DNA of 64,000 nt from Corynebacterium phoceense (GTDB lineage: Bacteria > Actinomycetota > Actinomycetes > Mycobacteriales > Mycobacteriaceae). The stretch covers positions 1,150,722 to 1,214,721 of the forward strand of contig NZ_LT596208.1 of the NCBI RefSeq assembly GCF_900092335.1, written 5' to 3'. Positions 1 to 10,161 of the stretch are shown here, in pieces. Position 1 is the stretch's first letter; the number at the start of each line of letters is the position of its first letter. Both the position numbers and the translations under genes were made by a program. Below the pieces are notes generated by a model. That model saw only the letters and a program-made list of their open reading frames with translations. It was not told the origin of the DNA and made no database searches.

Positions 1-244
1 CCGGGCACGAAGACTCGACGCGCAGCGGGCCGGCCTCGACGACGTCGACGAGCCGGGCGCGGCCAAAGCGCTTCTTCAGCTGCGTGAGCTCGGCGTCAAC
101 GGTGTCGCCCGGGTACGCGCCCGCGACGAAGATGGTGCGCCCGTCCGCGGCGTGGGCAATACCCCCGCCGCCGTGGGCCATGCGCTCCACGGTGAGCCGA
201 ATGGTGTCGCCTTTGGCGAGCTCGGGTGTTTCTGCGGAAGCCAT
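1..244 (-). CDS. TRAM-domain class I SAM-dependent RNA methyltransferase, N-terminal part
   Basis: Only the first 81 codons lie in the window; the rest runs off the left edge. The protein starts MASAETPELAKGDTIRLTVE and continues with a TRAM-type beta-barrel (residues about 8-65: a glycine-rich segment with AHGGGGIAHA, then VFVAGAYPGD-like and RARLVDVVEA-like strands). This is the N-terminal RNA-binding domain of TrmA/RlmD-like uridine methyltransferases; the catalytic SAM domain is not visible here. The next gene upstream ends three bases before this ATG, so it is the distal gene of the dut-DUF3710-DUF3159 operon, the order seen in other actinobacteria. Family assignment is firm; which rRNA or tRNA base it modifies cannot be told. 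Confidence 0.85.
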   Translation of the reverse strand, partial: MASAETPELAKGDTIRLTVERMAHGGGGIAHAADGRTIFVAGAYPGDTVDAELTQLKKRFGRARLVDVVEAGPLRVESSCP

Positions 245-247
245 GAA

Positions 248-937
248 TTATGCCTCTTTCTCGGCAGGTTCTGGAGTCTCGACGAGGCCTGCAGCCTCGA
301 CGGCAGCGTTGGCACGGCGGACCATCCAGATGGTGAGCAGGGTGACCAGGCCGGTAAGCGGCCAGCCCATGAGAATGCGGGTGACGCCCAGCGTCGTGGT
401 GTCACCGTGGTTGTACATGCCGTTTTGGACGAGGAAGCGCGCGAGGAACACGGCGGCCCAGCCGGCGGTGGCGTAGGAGTACGCCCACATGGCCTTGGGC
501 ACCTGGCGCCAGACCATGGATTCGCCGTTGATGCCCTTCCACACCACACCCACGACGGGCCAGCGGAAGATGATAGAAGCGATGGACAGCACCGCGAGCA
601 CGAGCGAGACCCAGATGCCGTACAGGAAGTAGCCCTTCGCGTCGCCGGTAAACCACGCGATGGCCGCGCACAGCGCCACGCCCAGCAGGCCCGAGATCGC
701 CGGCTGCAACGTCTCCTTGCGGATGATGCGCCACACCGTGATGACGAGCGCCACGCCGAGCGCGGCGAGCAACGCCGGGCCCAAGCCCCACTGATTATTG
801 ACCGGGATCAGCACGACGACGGGCAGCGTCGCCGAGACGAGACCCGTGAGCCCGCCCATCTGCTCGAGCAGCGTGGGCTCGCCCTCGGGAGCGTCGTCGG
901 GCTCGTCGACAGGACGCTCAGTAGAATGATCTGCCAC
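248..937 (-). CDS. DUF3159 family membrane protein
   Basis: The 229-residue protein has a charged N-terminus (residues 1-22) followed by about six hydrophobic segments (near 28-46, 50-68, 78-96, 100-125, 145-165 and 185-205), so it is an integral membrane protein of unknown function. It matches the actinobacterial DUF3159 family in length, hydropathy and neighbourhood. Translation starts with GTG whose first base is the last base of the preceding TAG stop (TAGTG), implying translational coupling with the DUF3710 gene. No catalytic motif is visible. Confidence 0.85.
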   Translation of the reverse strand: MADHSTERPVDEPDDAPEGEPTLLEQMGGLTGLVSATLPVVVLIPVNNQWGLGPALLAALGVALVITVWRIIRKETLQPAISGLLGVALCAAIAWFTGDAKGYFLYGIWVSLVLAVLSIASIIFRWPVVGVVWKGINGESMVWRQVPKAMWAYSYATAGWAAVFLARFLVQNGMYNHGDTTTLGVTRILMGWPLTGLVTLLTIWMVRRANAAVEAAGLVETPEPAEKEA

Positions 938-1737
938 TAATTGTCTTCTTTCAGTTCACGCAGCTGTGCGGCCGCCTGTGCCTCGGCATCGGTGGGCTGC
1001 TTATTCGCCTCGGCCTTCTGGGCCTCTTCGCGCTGCTTCATGGCCTTCTGCATCTCCTCGACGAGCGGGGCCGGCATGACCACCGGCAGCGAGTTGCCGG
1101 CGAGCACTGGGTCGTCGCCACGGTAGACGAACGTGCGCGCGGCGACCTCGCGGCCGAGCACGGCGAGCTCATCTTCCATGCCCGCCGGCGCGGCGAGCGT
1201 AAGACGCAGCATCCAGCGCGGGCCTTCAATGCCCACGATGCGAATGACGCCGCTATCGCTATGGCCCAGTACCTCGCTGCCCCACGGGCCCTCCTCGACG
1301 GAGGTTGTGAGCCCATCTTTCTCGATGCCGCGCAGCAAGTCCCGCGCGGCCTCGGCCCACTGGCCCGACGAGCGCGGTGCGGCGAATGCGACCGGCGTAA
1401 TCCGGCCCACGCGCGTCACGATATGGAGCATCTTCGGGCCTTCCGGGCCCATCTCCACCTGCACCTGCGAATCCTTGGGCAGCGGAATGCGCATGGAGCC
1501 CAAGTCGAGGATGCCCACCGAAAAATCCTTGAAGTCAAAAGACTCGATGTCGACCTGGTCGCCGTCGTAGGGACCATTCGCACCATTGACCGGATCGTGC
1601 GGGATGGTGACAATCTGCACGCCCGGCTGCGAGGCGGCCGAAGACTCGGCGCCAGCAGCCGCAAGGGTCGCAGAGGTGTCTGGGGTCTCGGCCGAGGGGG
1701 CATCGCCAGGCTCGGATTTCTTGCTAAAAGGCCACAT
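937..1737 (-). CDS. DUF3710 domain-containing protein
   Basis: A 266-residue soluble protein. Residues 1-60 are low-complexity and charged; the conserved DUF3710 core (about 60-225) follows, with FSVGILDLGSMRIPLP, VGRITPVAFAAPRSSGQWAE and GPRWMLRLTLAAPA. The C-terminal 40 residues are rich in E, Q, A and K and probably helical. A GGAGAAAACT ribosome binding site precedes the ATG. It lies 21 bases after dut and is coupled to DUF3159. The dut/DUF3710/DUF3159/TRAM order is conserved across Actinobacteria, but the function is unknown. Confidence 0.88.
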   Translation of the reverse strand: MWPFSKKSEPGDAPSAETPDTSATLAAAGAESSAASQPGVQIVTIPHDPVNGANGPYDGDQVDIESFDFKDFSVGILDLGSMRIPLPKDSQVQVEMGPEGPKMLHIVTRVGRITPVAFAAPRSSGQWAEAARDLLRGIEKDGLTTSVEEGPWGSEVLGHSDSGVIRIVGIEGPRWMLRLTLAAPAGMEDELAVLGREVAARTFVYRGDDPVLAGNSLPVVMPAPLVEEMQKAMKQREEAQKAEANKQPTDAEAQAAAQLRELKEDN

Positions 1738-1758
1738 AGTTTTCTCCTCAGAGTCGGG

Positions 1759-2223
1759 CTAGTTCACGCCGGTGGAGCCGTAGCCGCCGGCCCCGCGTTC
1801 GGTTGCATCGAGATCCTCGACCTCCACGAAGCCAGGCAACTCGACGCGCTGGACAACGAGCTGGGCAATGCGCATACCGCGCTCGACCGTAAAGGCCTCG
1901 CGCGGGTCGTGGTTGATGAGGCAGACCTTGAGCTCGCCGCGGTAATCAGCGTCCACTGTACCCGGCGTATTGACGATGGACAGGCCGTGCTTGGCGGCCA
2001 GGCCCGAGCGCGGGTGGATAAGGCCTACCGTGCCCAGCGGCAGAGCGATGGCAATGCCGGTGCCGATAAGGGCGCGCTCCTCCGGCTCGAGCGTCACGGT
2101 CTCGGCGGCATAAAGGTCAGCGCCGGCGTCGCCGCGGTGCGCGCGCTGCGGCAGCGGCAGCTCGGGGTCAAGGCGCTTGACGCGGATATCGGCGATGGGC
2201 TCCTGCGAAGTAGTAAAAGTCAC
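1759..2223 (-). CDS. dut: dUTP diphosphatase
   Basis: This enzyme hydrolyses dUTP to dUMP and pyrophosphate, keeping uracil out of DNA and supplying dTMP synthesis. The 154-residue protein has the trimeric dUTPase motifs in order: DAGADLYA (motif 1), [16 protein letters not shown] (motif 2), [14 protein letters not shown] (motif 3, catalytic Asp and Tyr), then RIAQLVV, and the glycine-rich C-terminal [10 protein letters not shown] (motif 5). The start is taken as GTG at 2223, giving MTFTTSQEP; the open frame extends further upstream but would overlap the divergent DUF3093 gene. It is the first gene of the minus-strand operon. Confidence 0.95.
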   Translation of the reverse strand: MTFTTSQEPIADIRVKRLDPELPLPQRAHRGDAGADLYAAETVTLEPEERALIGTGIAIALPLGTVGLIHPRSGLAAKHGLSIVNTPGTVDADYRGELKVCLINHDPREAFTVERGMRIAQLVVQRVELPGFVEVEDLDATERGAGGYGSTGVN

Positions 2224-2291
2224 GGGCCCCAGCCTACCGCCCCGCGTGCCCCGCGACCCCACCGGGAGATGGAACTTAAGTTGGACTGTCG

Positions 2292-2297
2292 TAGACT
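2292..2297 (+). promoter_or_regulatory. -10 box (TAGACT) for leaderless DUF3093 transcript
   Basis: TAGACT is followed by seven bases and then the GTG of the DUF3093 gene, with a TTGGAC-like -35 at 2281-2286 (only about 5 bp away, so probably not the true -35). The spacing puts the transcription start on or one base before the start codon, and there is no Shine-Dalgarno sequence. Confidence 0.5.
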
Positions 2298-2304
2298 GTC
2301 CCTT

Positions 2305-2838
2305 GTGTCTGATTCCGTGTCTGATTCGCAAAACTCGCCCACTCCTGCCCCCACTGTCCTCTACCAGGAGCGGTTCTGGGTGCCGTGGTACTTCTGGCTG
2401 TACGGCGCCATCGTCATTTTCGTGGCCACCGCCACCTTCAGCTTGAACCGCGCGCCGATGTGGCTCTACATCATTGGCGCCGTCCTCACCGCGCTGGGCG
2501 TGTGGGTGCTCATCGCGTGGTCCGGCACCGTCCTGCGCGTTGAGAAGGACCCAGACGGCTCGCGCTGGCTCACCGTCAAGGGTGCGCAATTGCCTTCCGA
2601 TGTCGTCTCGCGCTCTCTCGCCATCCCCTCCACCGCCCGCCGCAACGCGCTCGGCCCGCAGCTTGACCCCGCGGCCTTCCTCGTCACGAAGGGCTGGATG
2701 AAGGAGCACGTCATGCTCGTCCTCGATGATCCCGAGGACGACACGCCCTATTGGCTCATCGCCACGAAGCATCCGCGTGAGGTCCTCGAGGCCTTCGTGC
2801 CCGCCCAAGCCGAGCAGGCGGCGTCCACGCTGGACTAA
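2305..2838 (+). CDS. DUF3093 domain-containing membrane protein
   Basis: A 177-residue protein with two adjacent membrane spans (about residues 24-44 and 48-68) followed by a cytosolic domain with [15 protein letters not shown] and [13 protein letters not shown]. This matches actinobacterial DUF3093, found divergent from dut in many genomes. Its function is unknown. GTG at 2305 was chosen because a -10 box sits seven bases upstream; an in-frame ATG at 2269 would add 12 residues but would lie upstream of that promoter. Confidence 0.85.
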   Translation: MSDSVSDSQNSPTPAPTVLYQERFWVPWYFWLYGAIVIFVATATFSLNRAPMWLYIIGAVLTALGVWVLIAWSGTVLRVEKDPDGSRWLTVKGAQLPSDVVSRSLAIPSTARRNALGPQLDPAAFLVTKGWMKEHVMLVLDDPEDDTPYWLIATKHPREVLEAFVPAQAEQAASTLD

Positions 2839-3002
2839 CCGGGTTGCTGTCGAAGACCTTCTCCCGGTGCACGATCGCAGCAGAATTCTCGGCAGGAACA
2901 ACGTATTCGCCTGCGCCGCATCACAACAGCACAAAGCCCGACTCTCCCACCGCGCCGCCCCAAAGGCAGCGGCAGGAGGCCGGGCTTGCGCAGTTGTACG
3001 CT

Positions 3003-3293
3003 TTAAGCGCAGTCCATGCAGATAGGGTCGTCGCCTTCGTAATGGGACAGACGCTTATTGGACTGCACGAGGAAGCACGAGGCACACGTGAACTCGTTTT
3101 CCTGGCGCGGGATGACCTCGACGTTGAGCTCCTCACCGGTGAGGTCATCCATCGGCGGCGCGAAGGGCTCCACAATCTCGCCGTCGTCGTCCATGCCATT
3201 GTTTTCGGCCTCAGCGGCCTTGAGACCCTCCAGGGAGTCGGTCTCTTCCTCGTCCTCCGCGCGGCGGCGCGGTGCGTCGTAATCGGTAGCCAT
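3003..3293 (-). CDS. DUF4193 zinc-ribbon-like protein
   Basis: A 96-residue protein starting [11 protein letters not shown], with an acidic middle and a C-terminal Cys4 module: CASC at about residues 69-72 and CMDC at the extreme C-terminus, probably a zinc ribbon. It corresponds to the DUF4193 family (mycobacterial Rv2699c-like), conserved between dut/DUF3093 and suhB. The ATG at 3293 has an AAGGAT ribosome binding site nine bases away; an in-frame TTG three codons upstream is less likely. Function unknown. Confidence 0.9.
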   Translation of the reverse strand: MATDYDAPRRRAEDEEETDSLEGLKAAEAENNGMDDDGEIVEPFAPPMDDLTGEELNVEVIPRQENEFTCASCFLVQSNKRLSHYEGDDPICMDCA

Positions 3294-3419
3294 GATGGTC
3301 AATCCTTACAGGGTTAGGTGGGGACTTTTCTAGCTTTATCGGGGTGCATACTAAACGACGATTGGCCGCTTGTCATTCTCCGCTTGCCACGGGGTTAATC
3401 CCCGTTTACCCCCACCGCT

Positions 3420-4403
3420 CTACGCTGGGATTTTGTCGGTTCCCTTAGCCTCACTTAAGGTCGCCCACGCCGCCGGCGCGACGCTCGGCTGGGCGGCAAA
3501 AAAGATGGCACCATCCTTGCCGTCGGCCTCCATGCCCGGATGCACGACCGCGCACCCGGCTTCACGAGCGATAATCGTGCCCGCAGCGCAGTCCCACGCC
3601 TTGATGCCGTGCTCGTAGTAGACGTCCACGGACCCGTCCGCCACGCGGCAGATATCGAGCGCCGCTGCGCCAATGCGGCGAATATCACGCACCTGCGGCA
3701 GCAGTCGCACGAGGACTTCCGCTTGCGCGCGTCGCCGCGATGCCTCGTAGCCAAAGCCCGTCGCCACCAGGCTTAAGGCCGGGTCGGTCTCCGTACGCGG
3801 ATGCACAGGCTGCGGCGACGAACCGCCGCGCACAACCGTCGCGCCATGCCCCAGCGCCGCCGCGTACGTCACGTCCTGTGCGACGTTGACCACGCAGCCT
3901 GCCACCGGCTCGCCGTCGACGACCGCGCCGATGGAGACGGCATAATCCGGCACGCCATACAGGAAGTTCACTGTGCCATCGATCGGGTCGACCACCCACG
4001 TCACCCCGCTCGAAGACTCACGTGCGGCGCCCTCCTCACCCAGCAGGCCGTCAAAGGGTCGCGCCGCCAGGAGCTCGCCCGTAATAAAGCTTTCCGATGC
4101 CTCGTCGACCTCCGTCACCGGATCCACCGCCGAAGACTTCGTGTGATGGGCATGCAGCCCCGCCCCCTGCGGTCCGGCCAGCTCCGCGCGGCGCGTACGG
4201 ATGAGCGCCGCCGCCTGGCCCGCCACGCGGACCGCGAGGTCGCGCAGCTCGACGGCGTCGACGTCCTCCGGAACCTCAGGCGCCGCCGCGGACATCGTCT
4301 CCAGAGACGGCACCTCGCCGCACAGTTCCGGGTCGTTGTACGAGGACCCCACCAGCGCCGCGAAGGAGGAGCCAGGACCGGTTGGATTCTTAGGACTAGT
4401 CAT
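3420..4403 (-). CDS. suhB: inositol monophosphatase family protein
   Basis: A Mg-dependent phosphatase of the inositol monophosphatase/SuhB family, probably supplying myo-inositol from inositol 1-phosphate for phosphatidylinositol and mycothiol synthesis. Visible motifs are DPVTEVD, GEEG, the metal-binding [12 protein letters not shown] with [12 protein letters not shown] following, and the second motif [16 protein letters not shown]. The 327-residue length includes an N-terminal extension of about 65 residues beyond the usual fold. The start is uncertain: ATG at 4403 (MTSPKN) is preferred, with in-frame ATGs at 4412 and 4415 as alternatives. It is divergent from ppgK, as in mycobacteria. Confidence 0.9.
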   Translation of the reverse strand: MTSPKNPTGPGSSFAALVGSSYNDPELCGEVPSLETMSAAAPEVPEDVDAVELRDLAVRVAGQAAALIRTRRAELAGPQGAGLHAHHTKSSAVDPVTEVDEASESFITGELLAARPFDGLLGEEGAARESSSGVTWVVDPIDGTVNFLYGVPDYAVSIGAVVDGEPVAGCVVNVAQDVTYAAALGHGATVVRGGSSPQPVHPRTETDPALSLVATGFGYEASRRRAQAEVLVRLLPQVRDIRRIGAAALDICRVADGSVDVYYEHGIKAWDCAAGTIIAREAGCAVVHPGMEADGKDGAIFFAAQPSVAPAAWATLSEAKGTDKIPA

Positions 4404-4504
4404 GGTCTCCATCATGCCCACCCCACCACGCGCCCGCATCCCCACGACTTCGAACTAACAACACGGTTGCGCACAAACGCCCCACATCACGCGCAGCAAC
4501 ACCG

Positions 4505-4510
4505 TATGCT
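4505..4510 (+). promoter_or_regulatory. -10 box (TATGCT) for leaderless ppgK transcript
   Basis: TATGCT lies seven bases before the ppgK ATG and no ribosome binding site intervenes, which suggests leaderless transcription. An ATG inside the box at 4506 is also in frame but would sit upstream of the transcription start. Confidence 0.5.
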
Positions 4511-4517
4511 GGCACTT

Positions 4518-5288
4518 ATGACTGAGAATTCCCTGCCCGCCAACGCGGGCTTTGGCATCGACGTGGGTGGCTCCGGCATCAAGGGAGCCATCGTGGACCT
4601 CGACACCGGCGAGTTCGTGGGCGAGCGCCATAAAATCGCTACCCCGCAGCCAGCCACCCCGGAGGCCGTCGCCGAGACCATCACCGCCATCATTGAGCAC
4701 TTTCGTTGGGACGGCCCCGTGGGCATTACCCTCCCGTCCGTCATGAAGCACCAGGTTGCGCGCTCTGCCGCCAACGTCGACCAGCAGTGGATCGGCACCG
4801 ACACCCAAGAACTCTTCGGCCGCCATCTGCCCGGCCGCGAGGTTACCGTTCTCAATGACGCAGACGCCGCGGGCCTGGCCGAGGTCGAATTTGGCGCCGC
4901 GGAAGCGCGCGAGGGTGCGGCTATCTTCCTCACGCTAGGAACGGGCATCGGCAGCGCATTCCTACTGGAAGGAAAGCTGTTCCCCAACACGGAGTTGGGC
5001 CACATGATCGTGGGCAAGAAGGAAGCCGAGAAGCAGGCGTCCTCCGCGGTCAAAGACAAGAAGGAGCTCAGCTACAAAGACTGGGCGAAGCGCGTCAACA
5101 CGGTGCTCGAAGAGTACGAGAAGCTCTTTAACCCGGACGTCTTCCTCATCGGCGGCGGCATTTCCCGCAAGTTCGACAAATGGAGCGGCTACCTCACGCT
5201 CGAGACCCCCGTCATGCCTGCGAACCTGCGCAATCGCGCGGGAATCGTTGGCGCGGCGCTGGCCGCACAGCGCGGGGTGAAGCCCTAA
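4518..5288 (+). CDS. ppgK: polyphosphate glucokinase
   Basis: Phosphorylates glucose to glucose 6-phosphate using polyphosphate (and in relatives ATP). The 256-residue ROK-fold protein shows the phosphate-binding loop [19 protein letters not shown] (about 11-29), the sugar-binding [11 protein letters not shown] with catalytic Asp, [11 protein letters not shown], and [10 protein letters not shown]. The ROK family's zinc-binding cysteines are absent, as in PpgK. The end [13 protein letters not shown] is typical. It lies between suhB and sigA, the order seen in mycobacteria and corynebacteria. Confidence 0.93.
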   Translation: MTENSLPANAGFGIDVGGSGIKGAIVDLDTGEFVGERHKIATPQPATPEAVAETITAIIEHFRWDGPVGITLPSVMKHQVARSAANVDQQWIGTDTQELFGRHLPGREVTVLNDADAAGLAEVEFGAAEAREGAAIFLTLGTGIGSAFLLEGKLFPNTELGHMIVGKKEAEKQASSAVKDKKELSYKDWAKRVNTVLEEYEKLFNPDVFLIGGGISRKFDKWSGYLTLETPVMPANLRNRAGIVGAALAAQRGVKP

Positions 5289-5338
5289 AATCAACGGATA
5301 GTAATGGCCCAGTTGCGCGGCAAAAGATCCTTTTACGT

Positions 5339-5344
5339 TATACT
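5339..5344 (+). promoter_or_regulatory. sigA promoter -10 (TATACT)
   Basis: TATACT within TTTTACGTTATACTGG is a good SigA-type -10 for sigA. The best -35 candidate, TTGCGC at 5313-5318, is spaced 20 bases away, longer than optimal. Confidence 0.45.
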
Positions 5345-5430
5345 GGGCCGCTGTTCATAGCAATGGCTATTTGAGGAGCGCCACACGGCGCCCCACCGGT
5401 CCATTGAAGGCACAAGGCGAAAAGGCTTAC

Positions 5431-6864
<1,434 letters not shown>

Positions 6865-6915
6865 AAGGCCAAGCTAGTCGAGGCAAGCGACAAGACGCGC
6901 ATGCTTGCCGACGCC

Positions 6916-6962
6916 GCCCTCGCCTCCCCCGTTAGCACTAAATTGCGGAGGGACGCGAGGGC
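6916..6962. terminator. bidirectional terminator between sigA and the ABC operon
   Basis: GCCCTCGC at 6916 pairs with GCGAGGGC ending at 6962, extended after one mismatch by TCCC/GGGA, and ATTTT follows on the plus strand. The flanking genes converge here. Confidence 0.65.
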
Positions 6963-7004
6963 ATTTTGCATCTGTGGCACAAAGAAGAGTCCCAAGGATG
7001 AGCC

Positions 7005-7748
7005 CTAAGCCTCAACGTCATGGGTTCGCAGCCAGGCAACAGATGCAATCCAAGCTCCGATGACGAAGCAGATAGAAGCAGCCATCCGGAACACAATACC
7101 GCGCACATCAGGGGTGTCATCTGCGCCGAAGGCGGTACTGCCGAGCGAAATCGTCGACGTAACCATAGCCGGTGGCAGCAGCATCGGGATGAGCCGAATA
7201 CCGCTGTAGAGAATTCCGACTGAGGCAATCGCGCCCACAAGTGAAATCGCCACGGGCGTGGCAAAGCTGCGAATGATCATCGAGAAGAAGGATTGCCAGG
7301 CCCCGACTGCGAACGCCGGGATGATTGCTAGGAACAGCGCACTCACGTTGAGAGGCGAAATCTCTCCCTGTATTCCTAAGCCGCGTCCAATACCTAATGC
7401 CAGCGCAATGAACACCGCCTGCATTAGCGCGATGAGGACCATGATGGAGAAAAACTTGGCCGCGACTACTTCTCCCGCCGAGCGCGGTGAGGTCCAAATA
7501 GTGTTCCAATTGTGGTTGCGGTGTTCCAGACGCCAGGCCGCTGCAGCGATGATGGCCACTCCCACGGTCATAAAGATTAGGCCGTAGAACAGCGTTGCTT
7601 GGGAAAGATAGCTTGCCCATCCGGCATTAAGCACCGCCAAGTTGGCGTGATAATTCGCGGCCCCAATGCCGACTGCTATAGACGGCACGAGGAAGATGAC
7701 AGCCCATACGTAGGAGCGTCGAAATTTCAGCAGGTCGATAACAAACAT
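7005..7748 (-). CDS. ABC transporter permease (peptide-antibiotic type)
   Basis: A 247-residue membrane protein with about six spans (starting near residues 12, 45, 90, 130, 160 and 215) and the conserved NWNTIWTSP cytoplasmic loop seen in lantibiotic-immunity/bacitracin-type ABC2 permeases. The start at 7748 has AGGAGG nine bases upstream. It is the last gene of a five-gene operon (kinase, regulator, ATPase, permease, permease), four bases after the previous permease. It probably pairs with that permease as a heterodimeric membrane unit; the substrate is not known. Confidence 0.82.
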   Translation of the reverse strand: MFVIDLLKFRRSYVWAVIFLVPSIAVGIGAANYHANLAVLNAGWASYLSQATLFYGLIFMTVGVAIIAAAAWRLEHRNHNWNTIWTSPRSAGEVVAAKFFSIMVLIALMQAVFIALALGIGRGLGIQGEISPLNVSALFLAIIPAFAVGAWQSFFSMIIRSFATPVAISLVGAIASVGILYSGIRLIPMLLPPAMVTSTISLGSTAFGADDTPDVRGIVFRMAASICFVIGAWIASVAWLRTHDVEA

Positions 7749-7752
7749 GAAC

Positions 7753-8499
7753 TTATTCCTCCTGGGAGTCAAGCGTGCGGCAAAGCACGGTGAAGATGAC
7801 GGTGACAACGGCGATGAACAGTGCCCATGGAATCCACAGTGGTTCGACGCTCACTAGGCCTTCGGGGCGGAAGGCAAACGGGGCCAAGACTGCGTAGTAG
7901 CCGAAGGGATTAATGAGCGTGACCGCGGTTGGGGAAAGCATTCCTGCCACACCAAGGAAGCCGCCTACTACCCCAGTGCTGAGCACCACGAGCTGGGATT
8001 CCACGCGTGCTGCCTGCCACAAGAAAATCGCCATCAGTGCGCACGAGGTTCCATATAGACCAGCTGCTGTAAGAACCCATGTGCCGGGTGAATCAATCGA
8101 CGGAGCACCGAAGAGGAAGGGAGTGGTCAAGACCGCGAGCAATTCAACTACCTTTACTGCGGCTAGAACAAGGGTTAAAGCTGCGAATTTCGCGCGGAGC
8201 AGACCACCGCGGCGATATCCGGCGATGGAATTAAGCCGCCAGCCGCCGTGGAGATGCTCTACATCGGCTGCGCGACTGGCTAACAATGCCACCTGCACCG
8301 GAGTGAGGAAGGCCGTCACCATGATGTAGCCAAGGAGATATCCGCCCCATTGACTATGTGGATCTTGCTGAAATTGTTCGGCGGTGTTCTCACTCATCAG
8401 ATTCATACTGGAAAAGGCAACGATGGCGAGCGTGATAGCAAGGGCAAGCGGCAGCATCCGGGTATGCCGCATCTTGGCATATTCAGTCTGCAGGATCAT
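7753..8499 (-). CDS. ABC transporter permease (peptide-antibiotic type)
   Basis: A 248-residue protein starting MILQTEYAKMRHTRMLPLAL, the usual start of ABC2-type permeases where a short cytoplasmic helix precedes the first span. About six hydrophobic segments are present, with the loop HLHGGWRLNSIAGYRR corresponding to the NWNTIW-like coupling segment of its neighbour. Its ATG overlaps the ATPase stop codon (ATGA), so the two are translationally coupled. Function is inferred from operon context as export or immunity. Confidence 0.82.
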   Translation of the reverse strand: MILQTEYAKMRHTRMLPLALAITLAIVAFSSMNLMSENTAEQFQQDPHSQWGGYLLGYIMVTAFLTPVQVALLASRAADVEHLHGGWRLNSIAGYRRGGLLRAKFAALTLVLAAVKVVELLAVLTTPFLFGAPSIDSPGTWVLTAAGLYGTSCALMAIFLWQAARVESQLVVLSTGVVGGFLGVAGMLSPTAVTLINPFGYYAVLAPFAFRPEGLVSVEPLWIPWALFIAVVTVIFTVLCRTLDSQEE

Positions 8500-9410
8500 T
8501 GCAAGCCACCTCGTCCCGTAATCGAAATGAAGATCTCTTCGAGACTGCGGTGCGTTCTTAGCACCTGGTAGATGGGCACGCCATGGTTGACGAGCTGCGC
8601 GCAAGCCCCCGCGACGTCGCGCTCGCTTAAGTTCGGGACCCGAATACCACCTTCTACAAAACGCACTGAGATACCCGCGAGTGCTTGCGCCGCTTCCTTG
8701 GGGTTCGGGGTTTCGATAAAGACTTCAGGCGGCTGGGAATGGAAAAGCTCCTGCTTTGTACCTTGGAAGAGCAACTGCCCGCGATTGATAATGGTCAGCT
8801 CACTAGCCATCTTTTCGATTTCCGAGAGAAGGTGGCTCGAAACCAATACCGTTCGCCCCTCATCGGCAGCGAGGCTGACGATGAGATTGCGAATCTCTTC
8901 GATACCGGCAGGGTCAAGGCCGTTCGTTGGTTCATCAAGGATCAGAAGCTGCGGGTTACGAATCATAGCCATTGCGATGCCGAGGCGCTGCTTCATGCCC
9001 AAGGAATAGTTCGCAACTTTCTTGTCCAGCTGCTTTTCCAGCCGCACGAGGTGCACTGCGCGATCCACGTCGTCTGCTCCAGCGCGTAGAAGTCGCGCAG
9101 CGATGCGCAGATTCTCTCGCCCGGTGAGATGCAAATAGGCCGACGGCTGCTCGATGAGAGAGCCAGTGCGGGCCAAGGCCCGGCTGCGCGTCTTAGGCCC
9201 GAAAGGCTCGCCGAACAAACTGATGCTTCCCTCAGTCGGCTTTGCCAGACCCAAAAGCATTTTCATGGTCGTGGACTTGCCCGAACCATTCGGCCCCAAT
9301 AATCCGTGGACGACACCGTGGCCGATTGCCATATCAAGGCCGTCGACGGCCTTGAATCCCTTATATTCCTTGGTCAAACCCTGAGTTTCGACAACATATT
9401 CTGTGCTCAT
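8496..9410 (-). CDS. ABC transporter ATP-binding protein (BcrA/lantibiotic-immunity type)
   Basis: The 304-residue ATPase shows Walker A GPNGSGKST (about 40-48), the Q-loop region GSLIEQPSAY, signature YSLGMKQRLGIA (YSLGM in place of LSGGQ, as in BcrA-like proteins), Walker B LLILDEPTNGLD and the switch VSSHLLSEIE. The C-terminal 90 residues form the accessory domain typical of this subfamily. It couples ATP hydrolysis to the two downstream permeases and lies 73 bases after the response regulator, in the same operon. Confidence 0.92.
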   Translation of the reverse strand: MSTEYVVETQGLTKEYKGFKAVDGLDMAIGHGVVHGLLGPNGSGKSTTMKMLLGLAKPTEGSISLFGEPFGPKTRSRALARTGSLIEQPSAYLHLTGRENLRIAARLLRAGADDVDRAVHLVRLEKQLDKKVANYSLGMKQRLGIAMAMIRNPQLLILDEPTNGLDPAGIEEIRNLIVSLAADEGRTVLVSSHLLSEIEKMASELTIINRGQLLFQGTKQELFHSQPPEVFIETPNPKEAAQALAGISVRFVEGGIRVPNLSERDVAGACAQLVNHGVPIYQVLRTHRSLEEIFISITGRGGLQ

Positions 9411-9483
9411 AACTCAATTGTTTCCCGGCACGCCTACGCCGCACATCGCCGCGAGGCACGATTTTGCGAGTCATACCGGGGTA

Positions 9484-10161
9484 TTAGGAGCTAAGCAGGT
9501 CTGCACGGGAGACAACTCCGGTGCGATAGGCGAAAAGGGCTGCGTGTACACGGTCCCTGGAACTCGTCTTGGCGAGCACTCGTCCAACATGCGTCTTGAC
9601 GGTCGGCATAGAGATGAACATCCGCTCACATATCTCTGTGTTTGACCATCCCATCCCGATTGCTTCAAGGATTTCTTGTTCACGGGCAGTCAGCGATTCA
9701 AGTACCCGACGGTCTGCGCCGCTAATACTCAGCGTGTCCGTCGAATCATCCCTCATACTGTGGACAAGGCGCTTAGTGGCGCGGGGTGAAATTACCGCGT
9801 CTCCGCGATAGACAGTGCTCAACGCTCTTAGTAGCTCCTCTGGCTCTGCGTCCTTGAGCACGAAGCCACTCGCTCCTGCTCGCAGCCCGGACACTACATA
9901 GTCTTCGTCATCGAAGGTTGTCAGAATGATGACCTTCGTCTCCGGAAGAGTGGATGCGATCTCAGCAGTGGCGCTAATTCCATCGCGGACAGGCATCTGT
10001 ACATCCATGAGCACCACATCGGCAGGCGTGGCCGCGCATTGGGTCAGCGCATCTTCGCCATCGTTTGCTTGCCAGATAACATCCATGTCTGGCTGCGAAC
10101 TAATGATCTGAGCAATCCCGTGCAGGAAGAGAACCTGGTCATCTACCAATCCGACTTTCAT
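9484..10161 (-). CDS. NarL/LuxR-family response regulator
   Basis: A 225-residue regulator with an N-terminal receiver domain (acidic pair D7/D8, phospho-acceptor D53 in VVLMDVQMP, T in LTTFDD, K in FVLKDA) and a C-terminal LuxR helix-turn-helix (about 150-215: LTAREQEILEAIGMGWSN, MPTVKTHVGRVLAK). Its ATG overlaps the stop of the histidine kinase gene by four bases (ATGA). It probably controls its own operon, which includes the ABC transporter. Confidence 0.93.
   Translation of the reverse strand: MKVGLVDDQVLFLHGIAQIISSQPDMDVIWQANDGEDALTQCAATPADVVLMDVQMPVRDGISATAEIASTLPETKVIILTTFDDEDYVVSGLRAGASGFVLKDAEPEELLRALSTVYRGDAVISPRATKRLVHSMRDDSTDTLSISGADRRVLESLTAREQEILEAIGMGWSNTEICERMFISMPTVKTHVGRVLAKTSSRDRVHAALFAYRTGVVSRADLLSS

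Noticed and set aside
2934-2996. Terminator from AAGCCCG...CGGGCTT after the DUF3093 gene
   Set aside because: The arms are only seven or eight bases and separated by over 40 bases, too weak to claim.
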